From NCBI GenBank assembly GCA_019237945.1, contig JAFAOG010000036.1, positions 1 to 39,300 on the forward strand: a stretch of 39,300 nucleotides of DNA. Reading direction: 5' to 3'. The notes beneath the pieces were generated by a model. It was not told where the DNA came from. It was given only the letters and a program-made list of their open reading frames with translations, and did not search any database. Below, piece after piece: positions 26,601-35,793 of the stretch; the first letter of the stretch is position 1, and each line of letters opens with the position of its first letter. The stretch is from Deltaproteobacteria bacterium (GTDB taxonomy: Bacteria; Myxococcota_A; Polyangia; Haliangiales; Haliangiaceae). Position numbers and translations under genes: made by a program.

Positions 26601-27284
26601 ACCGGACAGGGCCTCGTCACCGACGTGATCTTCGGCGATCTGTACGGCGACCTGTGGGAGCTCGACCCGGCCACCGGGGCGAGCCGGTACACGAACACGG
26701 GCCCCGTCAACAAGGCGCTGTTCTCGTTCTCCACCGACTACCACGCGATCGGCACGCCGCCGGCGGTGTACTCGAACGGTGGCGTCCAGTACGCGGCATT
26801 CGTGTCGGGCGGCTACGCCGATGACAGCGACACCACCTGGGGCAGCGCGACGCAGTATCTGATCTCGGTCAACCTGAACACCCCGACCGCGAACGCCACC
26901 GTCAACGAGGCCTCCGCGGCGACCTACGTGCCGATCAAGGTCACCCTCGGCGCCGGCGAGAAGGGCTTTGCCCAGGCGCTCGTCGTCGGCTCTCAGCTGT
27001 TCGTGACCACGGACAACAGCGACATCAACTCGAGCACGTACGGCACGACCGGCACGAACACCGGGCACGTGTACAGCTACGACGTCGGCAGCGGCACGTC
27101 GGGCACGACGGTTGTCGTCGCCGGTGGTGCGGGCTCGATCGCGAATTCCTCGACGACGCTCTACGCGGCATCGAGTGCGGCCGAGCAGCAGCTCTCGACC
27201 GGCGCCACGAGCGCGACCGGAACGTCGCCGTTCGCGATTGCCTCTACGAAAGTCACCCGAGCCCTGTGGTTGCGCACCCAATGA
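23643..27284 (+). CDS. pilY1: PilY1-type pilus tip adhesin
   Basis: PilY1 sits at the tip of type IV pili, promotes pilus assembly and helps adhesion and surface sensing. The 1213-residue precursor has a signal peptide (MRDLFKLALVCAALALPTASRA). A long Thr/Ser/Asn-rich N-terminal region with scattered cysteines is followed by the PilC/PilY1 beta-propeller (about residue 760 on): MVYFGATDGMLHAVCG, ELWAFIPRTNLPYLRL, GSGTKSFRTLLAFQTGWG, VIEMDVTDPTNPTVVFEY, TDVIFGDLYGDLWELDP. No VWA metal site was seen in the N-terminal part. The upstream ATG-like starts lack a signal peptide; ATG 23643 has GGAG 6 nt upstream. The stop overlaps the next gene (ATGA). Confidence 0.92.
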   Translation: MRDLFKLALVCAALALPTASRAGTSYNFPANTIIIPTNAAWQDDCGAVSAYGLVYDVLRANSWLDANGYGHITIYYIISDTKASPNRCLPTNLDTQPAGVAVMPSSGTCTGSCLTDSSWNDGCDITVTNSTGTPVKTLTFGAGTMTAGTTSSFNTTAKSNVSPRFSSRTINSSVTTVRYSGGPFVITGSDVTTFQNLMKGTIIAKDSQNNNIDFSIFRTFNASGTEKQPGVGDACTLATDNFVWIHQAQAAFTATIDKSFTQTPPRLALLAHDKNNTSGTNSGAPAGVVDGILEAYLDDAGLKFTGAGGCPSDGVNIANAAKCPTGAVNGQIYDLFDIQDLASSNSTTHTGIYKLDASNSPKYTMLWTPHWRLGSGTTPSAEESSALATVSSFLDGVNGASGLMGECAAISSYEGGSFAPSPSTLRLQTCAGTSSCTGTGTYQITATSTAPGFGGYYPNCSDVSVAANSSTNCAYYNVPSDPFAQIGEYLWAERYGTVGDFKPTAGYIYKPGVTPLVSKISGLGSRSHLTSYSLMYSSGEIDEDFATRNVKDNTSGKGNILYMGGHDQSAEVAGTKVVLETLLQLGFTTVVPPTSTFEVSRASPIVATISSQTAIVQGTFESVTPATTAKTVTTAADTASFIFPAVYGHMRARTAASVSTTASTFSSGTVLFDAANGIPLSTYTGCSSPFAGSCRSIFTTTATPSTTTGIALHPSRVMVDESNAATLGPLMVSGFTTAQAQAFIDRILAGVPNGAGGYTSKLGGVDRSTVAVVGASNVVSTTRPTMVYFGATDGMLHAVCGSVTGACDSLGRELWAFIPRTNLPYLRLNTARVDGSVRVFDAFGDFSGSGTKSFRTLLAFQTGWGDPTTSGKTPSVIEMDVTDPTNPTVVFEYTIPNPSSRGTNELGVGLTLGEGSVAISGTNTPVLFAETNNGGTAGAGATVIAINASTGAQIWKFGYTYPNPRTGGDSAVPATGIPGGAVPVDKTGQGLVTDVIFGDLYGDLWELDPATGASRYTNTGPVNKALFSFSTDYHAIGTPPAVYSNGGVQYAAFVSGGYADDSDTTWGSATQYLISVNLNTPTANATVNEASAATYVPIKVTLGAGEKGFAQALVVGSQLFVTTDNSDINSSTYGTTGTNTGHVYSYDVGSGTSGTTVVVAGGAGSIANSSTTLYAASSAAEQQLSTGATSATGTSPFAIASTKVTRALWLRTQ

Positions 27285-27808
27285 AGCCCCATACGTCCGA
27301 GCGCGGTTTTACGATCATCGAGCTGATGGTCGTCGTTGCGATCATCGCGGTCCTCGCGCTGATCGTCGTCCCGACGTTCCTGCGCGAGACGCGCAAGGCG
27401 AAGGCCGACACCGAGATCAACGCGATGTTCACCGAGATCGCGATCAAGGAAGAGCAGTACAAGAGCGAGAACAACGGCAGCTACCTGCCGGCAACGACGA
27501 CCTGCCCGACGTCACCGAGCTCGGCGGGCGTCGACTTCAACTCGACGTGCGTCACGACCGGGTCGCCGTGGGCGAACTTGCGCATCAGCGCGACCGATAC
27601 GAAGATCCGTTGCACGTACTCGGTGACCACAGGAGCAGCAGGCACGACGCTGACGCCGCCGAGCGGCTTCACGGTTGCGAACCAGCCGGCGGGCGCCTGG
27701 TACTACATCCTCGGCACGTGCGACATGGACAGCCGCGGTGGCACGAACGCGCAGTTCTTCCGTACCAGCGTGGACACGGTCGTCCAGAAGACGAACTACG
27801 GTAGCTGA
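27281..27808 (+). CDS. Type IV prepilin (PilE/PilA-like)
   Basis: The 175-residue prepilin has the short basic leader MKPHTSERG, the PilD cleavage site G/FTIIE with Glu5, and the hydrophobic alpha1-N helix ELMVVVAIIAVLALIVVP. An amphipathic helix (RKAKADTEINAMFTEIAIKEEQYK) leads into a C-terminal domain with cysteines (TTTCPTS, NSTCVTT, KIRCTYS, LGTCDMD) that could form the pilin disulfides. It may be a minor or a second major pilin. The start is the ATG overlapping the pilY1 stop; the stop overlaps the next ATG (TGATG). Exported to the inner membrane and assembled by the type IV pilus machine. Confidence 0.9.
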   Translation: MKPHTSERGFTIIELMVVVAIIAVLALIVVPTFLRETRKAKADTEINAMFTEIAIKEEQYKSENNGSYLPATTTCPTSPSSAGVDFNSTCVTTGSPWANLRISATDTKIRCTYSVTTGAAGTTLTPPSGFTVANQPAGAWYYILGTCDMDSRGGTNAQFFRTSVDTVVQKTNYGS

Positions 27809-28347
27809 TGAAGTCGCAACGCGGGTTCACCTTGATCGAGCTGATGGTCGTCGTCGCGATCATCGCGTTCTTGTCGACGATCGTGATCTCGGTGATGCCT
27901 CGCACGTACGGCGCGAGCACGGAGTCGATCGCGAACAACATCACGCAGCACGCCAACCTTGCCAAGATGCGCGCGGTGTCGACGCGGCACTACCACCGCC
28001 TCGAGGTCCTGCCGACGGGCATCAACCTGTGGCAGTGGTCCGAGGTCGGTATGACGGTGCCCAGCGGCACCTGTACGACCTCGCCGATCTCGCACTGCTG
28101 GCAGATCGTCCAGAGCATGGCGTTCAGCGGCAACGTGCAAGCGTGGGACGTCACGAGCGCCGTCCACTCGACGAGCGGAACGTCGATCACGAAGAACGCC
28201 TCGCTCGACTACGGCATCGATTTCCGTCCCGACGGGTCGAGCACCGGCGCCACGATCTTCCTGACCGATCTCCAGTCGCCCGCCCGGCAGTGGCGCGTGC
28301 TCGTCTACGCCGCGACCGGCAGCTCCTACGCACGGGAGATCTGGTGA
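27808..28347 (+). CDS. FimT/GspH-like minor pseudopilin
   Basis: The 179-residue protein has leader MKSQRG, cleavage site G/FTLIE with Glu5, and the helix LMVVVAIIAFLSTIVISVMP. FimT/FimU/GspH-type features follow: the alpha helix with ANNITQHANLAKMRAVSTRHYHRL and a C-terminal beta domain with GIDFRPDGSSTGATIFLTD, close to the usual FRPDG(S/T) pattern of this family. Minor pilins of this type prime pilus assembly with PilV, PilW and PilX. It overlaps both neighbours by one nucleotide (TGATG). Confidence 0.9.
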   Translation: MKSQRGFTLIELMVVVAIIAFLSTIVISVMPRTYGASTESIANNITQHANLAKMRAVSTRHYHRLEVLPTGINLWQWSEVGMTVPSGTCTTSPISHCWQIVQSMAFSGNVQAWDVTSAVHSTSGTSITKNASLDYGIDFRPDGSSTGATIFLTDLQSPARQWRVLVYAATGSSYAREIW

Positions 28348-28721
28348 TGGCGCCCCGCAAGGAAGCCGGCTTCACCATGATCGAGGTCATGGTCGCGATG
28401 CTGATCACGGCGATCGCGGTGATCGGGATCGTGGCGCTGTTCATGACCCAGAGCAACGCGTCTTCGCTGTCCCGCCATCAGACCGAGGCGACGGTGTTGG
28501 CCGAGGACAAGATCGAGAAGCTGCGTACGCTCGGCGCGGCTACCGCCCAGAGCGGCACCGATAACAACCTCAATGAGAAGGGCGTCACCGGTAGCGGCAT
28601 CTACACGCGGACGTGGACGGAGACCGTCGGAACCAACTTCGCGGACATCACCGTGACCGTGAGCTGGAGCGAGAACGGCGTTGCGAAGTCGGTGCCGATC
28701 CGCGCGAGGCGAAACCTGTGA
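28347..28721 (+). CDS. pilV: PilV-like minor pilin
   Basis: The 124-residue protein has leader MAPRKEAG, cleavage site G/FTMIE with Glu5, and the helix VMVAMLITAIAVIGIVALFM. A following segment (SLSRHQTEATVLAEDKIEKLR) matches the PilV pattern, where many members read ATxLAxxxxExLR. It is short, with a compact beta domain ending VPIRARRNL. Position between a FimT-like gene and a PilW-like gene supports the name. The start overlaps the previous stop (TGATG) and its stop overlaps the next GTG (GTGA). Confidence 0.85.
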   Translation: MAPRKEAGFTMIEVMVAMLITAIAVIGIVALFMTQSNASSLSRHQTEATVLAEDKIEKLRTLGAATAQSGTDNNLNEKGVTGSGIYTRTWTETVGTNFADITVTVSWSENGVAKSVPIRARRNL

Positions 28722-29686
28722 GCTCCGAAAACCACGACCAGGCGGGCTTCACGCTCGTCGAGCTGATGATCGCGCTGACGATCTTCTCGTTCGTGATCGC
28801 GGGGGTGCTCGCCGTCGCCGTCTCGACGACACAGGGCTATCGCGAGCAGCGCCAGACGATCGCCGCCGAGTCGGCCGCCCGAGTGCCGATCGACTTCATC
28901 GCGGACGCGCTCCGGCAGGCGAGCCCGGGTGTCCCCGATCCGACGCGCATGCAGGACGGCATCACGTGCGTTTCCGGCGCGCTGACAGTCACGAACAACT
29001 CCGGCGGTCTCGGCCCTGACAAGCTCGACGTCATCTACGCATCCGGCGCCGTCGTGACCTCGACGCAGGCCGCGTACACGACTGGCACGACGTCACTGGC
29101 TGTCACCGATGCGAGCAGCCTGTCGGTCGGCGACTTCATCGTGATCACGAACTTCGATCAGGGCACGCTGCTCAAGATCAGCGCGATCAGCACCAACACG
29201 CTGACGCTCAACACGCAGTGCGGGACGATCTCGCTGCCGAGCGGCGGCTACGCCGCAGGCTCGCTGGTCGTGCGCGCGCAGCACGCGACGTTCTACATCG
29301 GCACGCAGGACGGAATCCCGACGCTGTTCATGGATCCCGACTCCGATGCGAACGCGACCATGCCGGCCGAGCCCCTCGCCGAGGGCATCGAGGACCTGCA
29401 GGTCGCGCTCGGCGTCGACTCGGGAACCGACGGCGTCTCGGAAAACGGCGCCGGCGCCAACGACGATGAGTGGCAGTACAACTTCAGCGGAGACAGCGTG
29501 CTGGCGGGAACGCTCCGTGCGGTCCGCGTGACGCTCGTCTCGCGCGCCGCGCAGGTCGTCTCGGGCGGTATCACGCCGTATTCGCGCCCAGCCATCGAGG
29601 ACCACGCGGCGGGCGGCGCGGACGCCTACAAGCGGCGCGTGCTGCGTACGATCGTCGAGATTCGCAATACGGGAGTCTCACCATGA
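28718..29686 (+). CDS. pilW: PilW-like minor pilin
   Basis: The 322-residue prepilin starts at a GTG (MSSENHDQAG) with cleavage site G/FTLVE, Glu5 and the helix LMIALTIFSFVIAGVLAVAV. PilW features are the length, the downstream helix with RQTIAAESAARVPIDFIADALRQ and the late segment EGIEDLQVALGVD followed by an Arg/Val-rich strand (RAVRVTLVSRAA). It contains an Asp-rich stretch (MDPDSDANATMP). GTG overlaps the pilV stop and its TGA overlaps the ATG of the next gene. Confidence 0.88.
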   Translation: MSSENHDQAGFTLVELMIALTIFSFVIAGVLAVAVSTTQGYREQRQTIAAESAARVPIDFIADALRQASPGVPDPTRMQDGITCVSGALTVTNNSGGLGPDKLDVIYASGAVVTSTQAAYTTGTTSLAVTDASSLSVGDFIVITNFDQGTLLKISAISTNTLTLNTQCGTISLPSGGYAAGSLVVRAQHATFYIGTQDGIPTLFMDPDSDANATMPAEPLAEGIEDLQVALGVDSGTDGVSENGAGANDDEWQYNFSGDSVLAGTLRAVRVTLVSRAAQVVSGGITPYSRPAIEDHAAGGADAYKRRVLRTIVEIRNTGVSP

Positions 29687-30192
29687 GACAGCAAGAACGT
29701 GGAAGCGCGATGCTCGTGACGATGATCCTCGTCGCCGCGTTGCTGGCAGGGGCCGCGGTGATCGCCGCGATGCAGATGGCCTCGACGCGCGGATCGGACG
29801 TGACGCGCACTGGAATGTCGGCCGTGTACTGCGCCGAGGCCGGGCTCTCCGCCGCGCGTCCCGTCGTGGCGAGCAACTACGCATCGTGGGCGGGAACGTT
29901 CTACACGAGCGGCACGCCGACGGAGCCCACGTGGCTCTCGACGGGCATTGGCTCGCACGACCTCGACGGCGATGGCAACGCCGACTTCATGGTCTACATC
30001 AAGGACAACGACGACGAGATCGGCACGAACAATCCGGCGGTTGACAACGACCTGCGCATTTTCATCGTGTCGCGATGCATCAAGTACGGCGAGACAATCA
30101 AGGAAGTCGAGGAGCTCGTGACGTACTCGGGTGGCGGCACCTGCTACCACTCTCAGTCGGGCAACTGCTTCGGCAACAACAACGCGAACTGA
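29683..30192 (+). CDS. pilX: PilX-like minor pilin with calcium-loop motif
   Basis: The 169-residue protein has the PilX_N type of start: MRQQERG then SAMLVTMILVAALLAGAAVI, which lacks the Glu5 of ordinary pilins. A helix with MSAVYCAEAGLSAARP follows. The motif DLDGDGNADFM (about residues 89-99) is an EF-hand-like calcium loop (DxDxDG), fitting the calcium dependence known for PilY1/PilX tip complexes in other bacteria. The end is Cys- and Asn-rich (GGTCYHSQSGNCFG). ATG 29683 overlaps the PilW stop and has GGGAG 7 nt upstream. It is the last gene of the six-gene pilus operon. Confidence 0.85.
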   Translation: MRQQERGSAMLVTMILVAALLAGAAVIAAMQMASTRGSDVTRTGMSAVYCAEAGLSAARPVVASNYASWAGTFYTSGTPTEPTWLSTGIGSHDLDGDGNADFMVYIKDNDDEIGTNNPAVDNDLRIFIVSRCIKYGETIKEVEELVTYSGGGTCYHSQSGNCFGNNNAN

Positions 30193-30233
30193 CGACGGCG
30201 TTACCGACTCCCCCTCACCGCTCGCAGCCTGTA

Positions 30234-30239
30234 TATATT
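30234..30239 (+). promoter_or_regulatory. AT-rich -10 element TATATT
   Basis: The AT-rich run TATATATT is conspicuous in GC-rich DNA. TATATT ends 10 nt before GTG 30250, so the leader would be about 3-4 nt. It could serve the zinc-ribbon gene. Confidence 0.4.
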
Positions 30240-30249
30240 CGCGCGCGAG

Positions 30250-30777
30250 GTGGCCGATCTTGTCGCCCAGCGGTTTGCTGCGAAGCATCTCCACGAGGGA
30301 CTGATGCCATGTCCCGCATGCGGCGCCGAGATCCGCGCGTGGGATCCCGGCTGGGTGCTCGGATCGCCGTCGACGTTGATCCCGCGGATCGATTGCCCCC
30401 GGTGCGATCGCACGTCGAGACTTGTCGATGCTACGGACCTCGTGGCGACTGGACGGGCGCTACCGGCTCGCACACTCCAGTGGTTGCAGGCATACGTCTA
30501 TACGTGCGAATCGCTGCTCGCGCGGTTGCGGGACGATTTCACGATCTCGACATGCTTCGGTGTCTTTCACGGTTGTCGCGAGCTGGTCGTCGATCCTGCG
30601 TTCGAGAAATACGTGCGCAGCGGTGCTCGCCGCGAGGCGCACGACGTGGGCGAAATCGATGTCACGCCGTTCTATGACGTGATCGCGCTGGAGCTGCGTA
30701 CTCGTGGTATCGCCCGGCTCGGGCGTATCGGCGTCTTTCGTGCGTTGCCGAGCGTCGACTTCTTGTTCGGTTCGTCG

Positions 30778-30786
<9 letters not shown>
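30250..30786 (+). CDS. Zinc-ribbon hypothetical protein
   Basis: The 178-residue protein carries two CxxC pairs near its start, CPACG (about residue 21) and CPRC (about residue 49), the pattern of a small zinc ribbon. The rest is helical and rich in Arg, with LQWLQAYVYTCESLLARL and VTPFYDVIALELRTRGIARLG; it matches no family I know. There is no signal peptide, so it is cytoplasmic. Codon third positions contain more A and T than in neighbouring genes (TCGATGCTACGG, GTCTATACG), which hints at a different origin. The gene overlaps the convergent response-regulator gene by 9 nt at their stops. Confidence 0.75.
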
Positions 30787-32122
<1,336 letters not shown>

Positions 32123-32148
<26 letters not shown>

Positions 32149-33343
32149 GCGCGCCCCGAAGAATAATCGAGAATCGCGCGCCACGGGCGGCCGGCTCGAG
32201 CTCGATCGTTCCGCCGTGGCGTTCCACGACATGCCGGACGACCGCGAGCCCGAGCCCGCTGCCCCCCGGGCGCTTCGTGACGAACGGATCGAACAGCGTC
32301 GTCGCGACGTCCGCGGGAATCCCCGGCCCGTCGTCGCTGACGGTGATGCGCGGCCCCTCGGCGACCTCGATGCGCACGTGTTGCGCGCCGACCTGGCCGG
32401 CATTGATCACGAGGTTGTAGAGCGCCTGCTGCAGCTTCGCGCGGTCACCGTCGAGAGAAACCGTGGGCCCGCTGACCTCGACCTCGAGCGTGTGGATCGC
32501 GAGCCGCGCGTTCGCTGCAACCTCGCGAGCGAGCTCGGTCAGCTCGATGGGCTCGACGACGAGCGGCGTGTCGCGCGCGAGCGTCATGAACTCCTTCGTC
32601 AGCCCGTTGATCCGCTCGACCTCGCCGAGCATCTCGTTGTAGCGCTCGCTCTGCGCCGCATCGCGCTCGCGCGCCAGCTCGAGATGCGCGCGCAGCACGG
32701 CGAGCGGGTTGCGGACCTCGTGGGCGACCATCGCCGACATCTGGCCGACCGCCGCGAGTCGCTCCGCGCGACCGTAGGCGAGCCGCGTCCGCTCGAGCGC
32801 GCGCAGCGCCAGGAGCAGCGCGAGCGCGAACACGGCGACGGCGAGCACGCTGATGCCGACGGCAGTCAGGTACGTCGTGCGCAGCCGCGCCTCGGGCTGG
32901 TGGAACTCCTCGCCGGCCTCGAGCGCCAGCACGCGGCCGTTCGCCATCGGGAAGTACGCCGTCTCGACGCTCGCGTTGGCGACCGAGTAGCCGTTGCCGA
33001 CCGACGGCTTGCCGGCGAGCGCGTTCGCCATCCGATCCTGATCGACCCTCAATAGATTTAGGCTGCCCGGCTTCGTGCGAACGCCGGCGACGACCCGGAG
33101 CATCGGATCGACGATGTACGCGTCCTCGAGGCGGTTCTGCGCGACAACGACCGCGAGCAGCGCCGGATCGTCGGTCGTCGCGAGGAAGCGCGCCGCGGTG
33201 CCGCCGAGCGCGGTCAGCCGATCGTCGAGCGACGCGGCGACCGTGTTGACCTCGCTGCGGTACAGCGAATACACGAGCGCGTTGAGCGCGACGAGCAGCG
33301 CGATGGCGGCGGCGAGCACGGCGAGCGCGCGGCGGCGGTTCAT
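32123..33343 (-). CDS. NtrB-like membrane histidine kinase
   Basis: The 406-residue kinase has two membrane helices (about residues 6-28 and 158-182) enclosing a periplasmic sensor of roughly 130 residues. The H-box is AVGQMSAMVAHEVRNPLAVL (His208), followed by N-box YNLVINAGQV, G1 SDDGPGIP and G2 KRPGGSGLGLAVV. The sensor (YIVDPMLRVVAGVRTKPG) could be a PAS/Cache-like fold; the signal is unknown. It overlaps the barrel-protein gene upstream by 4 nt and the response regulator downstream by 26 nt, so the proteins are made together. Confidence 0.94.
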
Positions 33344-34593
33344 GGGCCTCCGATCGCGAACGCGAGCCCGATGCGCGCGACGAGCTTCCAGTAGTCGAAG
33401 TCCGCGATCGTCGAGCGGTTGACCATCGCGGTGACCGCGGCGAGCGCGAGCACGTTGTCGTCGAGATCGAGCTCGACCTCGCCGCTGGCATCGGCGTGGT
33501 AGTCGTGGCGCGCGTCGCCGTTGGGATCCAGGCCGTCGTAGAAGCCGGCCCAGCTGCCGAGCGTCGCGCCGATTCGCACGCGATCGCGCGGCCGTACGCG
33601 CACCCCGAGCTGCGCGCCGACCGTCCAGTTCGTGAACAGCGGGTCCTCCGTCGTCTCGCGCCACCCGAACATCTTGCTGTCGACGTCGAGCGTCGGCGAT
33701 GCATGCACGGTCGACGTGACCTCGGCGCTGTGGACGTCGCCGTCGAACGTCGCCTCGGTCGCGCGCTGGAAGTCGCGCACGCGAAACGAGTAGCTCGCGC
33801 CGACGTCCCAGCCGGCGAGGTCGCGGCGATAGCCGAGCGTGGCGCGGTGCGCGATCAGATACATCTCGCCGCCGAGCACGTCGTCGTCGAAGTCGTAGCG
33901 GATCACGACGTGATCGGGGCCGCGATCGTCCTCGACGGCGAGCGACGCGGTGTTGCCGAGATAGTCGAGATCGGACTGCGTCGCCTGCTTGCGCCAGACC
34001 AGCGCGTCGCGCAGGGCAAGCCACGCCCACGGCCGCGCGGCCGTCGTGACCGCGAGCTGGCCGTTGCCGTCGGTCGCGGGCGTCGCGGTGTCGCCGGTCG
34101 GCGGTGTGTCGGGCAACAGGTGCGGGTTCGTGTCGACCTCGCCGCCGATGAACGCGACGCCCTCGAGCTTGCCCGTGCGCCGCGCGATGCGCAGCAGGGT
34201 CTGGCTCGCGCCGGCATATGCGGGATCGCGCTCGGCGACGCGCAGGTACGCTTCGGCGTGCGTGCCGTCGTGCCGGCGAAGCGCGATCGCGCCGCGAAAG
34301 AACGAGGCGCCGGGTGTGTCGAGCGTCGCGAGGATCGCGTCCGCCTTGTCGAGCTCGCCGCGCTTGAACAGCGCGACCGCATCGTCGAGCGTCAGCGCGC
34401 TGCCGAGGGCACACAGCTCGCGAATGGCGACGACCGCGTGCTCGTCGCCGAGCTCCGCCGCCTTGCGATACGCGACGAGCGCGATCCGCGTATCGCCGGC
34501 GGTGCGCGCGTCGTCGGCCGTGCGCGCGTACTCGGCCGCTTCGGCGGCATCAGGCGCGGAGGGCACGACGGGCGTGCACAGGTCGGCAATCAC
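33340..34593 (-). CDS. TPR / outer-membrane beta-barrel-like protein without a visible signal peptide
   Basis: The 417-residue protein has an N-terminal helical-repeat part (about 1-140) with AAEYARTADDARTAGDTRIALVAYRKAAELG and FRGAIALRRHDGTHAEAYLRVAE. GGEVDTNPHLLPD follows, a phrase typical of TPR-to-barrel junctions, and then about 230 residues of beta strands with aromatic girdles, ending KLVARIGLAFAIGG like a barrel C-terminus. A barrel needs a signal peptide, yet GTG 34593 gives MIADLCTPVVPSAPDA with none. It overlaps the stop of the TPR gene before it (GTGA), and that protein does have a signal peptide. The two may be halves of one ancestral protein. Confidence 0.75.
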   Translation of the reverse strand: MIADLCTPVVPSAPDAAEAAEYARTADDARTAGDTRIALVAYRKAAELGDEHAVVAIRELCALGSALTLDDAVALFKRGELDKADAILATLDTPGASFFRGAIALRRHDGTHAEAYLRVAERDPAYAGASQTLLRIARRTGKLEGVAFIGGEVDTNPHLLPDTPPTGDTATPATDGNGQLAVTTAARPWAWLALRDALVWRKQATQSDLDYLGNTASLAVEDDRGPDHVVIRYDFDDDVLGGEMYLIAHRATLGYRRDLAGWDVGASYSFRVRDFQRATEATFDGDVHSAEVTSTVHASPTLDVDSKMFGWRETTEDPLFTNWTVGAQLGVRVRPRDRVRIGATLGSWAGFYDGLDPNGDARHDYHADASGEVELDLDDNVLALAAVTAMVNRSTIADFDYWKLVARIGLAFAIGGP

Positions 34594-35297
34594 GGGAGCT
34601 TGGCGAGCATATCGGCTGCTTCGGCCGCGTGCGCGCCATGGCCCGCCGCGATCGGCTCCAGGATCGGCCGCGCCCGCGCGGAGTCCCCGAGCGCGACGTA
34701 GCGCTGCGCGAGCTGCCAGCCGATCTCCTCGGCGCGATGCGTGCCGGCGAGCTCGTCGACCTGGCGGCCCTCGTCGAGATACGCCGCCGCGAGCCGCGCA
34801 TCGCTCAGGGCGAGTCCTTGCGCGACGTACGCTTCGACGACCACCGGTGCCGGTCTGCGCGCGTAGCCGCGATCGATCTCGGCGACGTACTCGCCCGCCG
34901 CGGCGTCGAGCGCCGGGCCGAGCCCGCGAGTCCGCAGATCCACGAACACGGCGCGCGCGCTGCGGTAGAGCGCCAGCCGGTAGTACGTCTGCGCGAGGTA
35001 GAACTCGGTCAGCGTGTCGCGCGACGCCTTCGAGCCGAGGAACACGCCGAGCGCGTCCTGATAGCGACCGAGCTTGTAGAGCGTCGGCCCGAGATAGAAC
35101 GCGAGGTCATCCGGCGCGTCGGCGGCGCGAGCGACGATCCGCAGCTCGACGAGCGCCTCCTCGTAGTGCTGCGCCTTGAACGCCTTGACGCCCGCGAGCA
35201 GGTGGCGCGGCGTCGTGCTGCTCGCGGGCGCAGCTCCGCCCTGGCCGTACGCCGTCGCGCACAGCCCGATCAGGACCGCGACGCAGAGAGCACGCAT
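34590..35297 (-). CDS. Exported TPR protein
   Basis: The 235-residue precursor has a signal peptide (MRALCVAVLIGLCATAYG). Tetratricopeptide-like repeats follow: GVKAFKAQHYEEALVELRIV, LAFYLGPTLYKLGRYQDALGVF and FYLAQTYYRLALYRSARAVF, then RYVALGDSARARPILEPIA. TPRs hold protein partners, here in the periplasm. The gene starts 9 nt after the small exported protein gene and its stop overlaps the barrel-protein gene. Together with the histidine kinase and response regulator it forms one operon, so a role in an envelope-sensing complex is plausible. Confidence 0.85.
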   Translation of the reverse strand: MRALCVAVLIGLCATAYGQGGAAPASSTTPRHLLAGVKAFKAQHYEEALVELRIVARAADAPDDLAFYLGPTLYKLGRYQDALGVFLGSKASRDTLTEFYLAQTYYRLALYRSARAVFVDLRTRGLGPALDAAAGEYVAEIDRGYARRPAPVVVEAYVAQGLALSDARLAAAYLDEGRQVDELAGTHRAEEIGWQLAQRYVALGDSARARPILEPIAAGHGAHAAEAADMLAKLP

Positions 35298-35306
35298 GCG
35301 CGTGGG

Positions 35307-35672
35307 TCAGTGCGTCGGGTGCGGCGGATGCGGATGGTCGTGCGCGCGCTGCTTGGCGTTCTCGGACTGCGCGTTGCCGGCGGCGTCCCGCGCGGCGTTC
35401 GCCGCGTGATGCGCGGCGGCGTTCGCCTGGCCGGTCAGCTTGCCCTCTTCGGAGCTCGCCTGCGCGTTCGCCGACTGGGGTCCGTTGCCACGCTTGACGG
35501 CGCTGTTCGCCGAGGCGTGCTGCGGAGCCTGCGCCGTCGTCGGCAGCTGCATCGGCGACGGATGGAGATCCGCCTGCGCGAGCAATGCTTCGCTCATCTC
35601 GTCGTGCGCCCGATCAGCGACCGCCAACGGCGGTGCGGCGAGCAGTGCCACGACAACAGCTAGACGACGCAT
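35307..35672 (-). CDS. Small exported Ala/His-rich protein
   Basis: The 121-residue precursor has a signal peptide (MRRLAVVVALLAAPPLAVA). The mature part is rich in Ala, Gln, Asn and Ser (SANSAVKRGNGPQSANAQ, NAAAHHAANAARDAAG) and ends with a His/Pro tail (HDHPHPPHPTH) that could bind metal ions. It is probably disordered and periplasmic. The start ATG 35672 has a strong Shine-Dalgarno sequence (AGGAGG, 5-nt spacing), so the longer frame from 35729 is rejected. It is the first gene of the operon leading to the histidine kinase. Function unknown. Confidence 0.75.
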   Translation of the reverse strand: MRRLAVVVALLAAPPLAVADRAHDEMSEALLAQADLHPSPMQLPTTAQAPQHASANSAVKRGNGPQSANAQASSEEGKLTGQANAAAHHAANAARDAAGNAQSENAKQRAHDHPHPPHPTH

Positions 35673-35731
35673 CAGTCCCTCCTTGGTGCAGCCGCCATGC
35701 CCGGAATCCCCCCGGGTGGTTCCGCACACCT

Positions 35732-35737
35732 AGAGTA
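35732..35737 (-). promoter_or_regulatory. Possible -10 TACTCT for the five-gene operon
   Basis: On the minus strand TACTCT lies 59 nt before the ATG at 35672, giving a leader of about 50 nt that holds the AGGAGG Shine-Dalgarno sequence. Just upstream a CCTCC/GGAGG hairpin with a TGC loop (35747-35759) lies beyond the stop of the neighbouring lipoprotein gene and may help end that transcript. Confidence 0.3.
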
Positions 35738-35793
35738 TGCACGACCTCCGCAGGAGGCCCGTTCAGGACAAGCGCCGTCCCGTTCCGTACACG

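Noticed and set aside
34586-34597. Programmed -1 frameshift between the TPR and barrel genes
   Set aside because: The junction (CTC CCG TGA) lacks an X-XXY-YYZ slippery heptamer and no pseudoknot was evident; simple GTGA overlap explains it.
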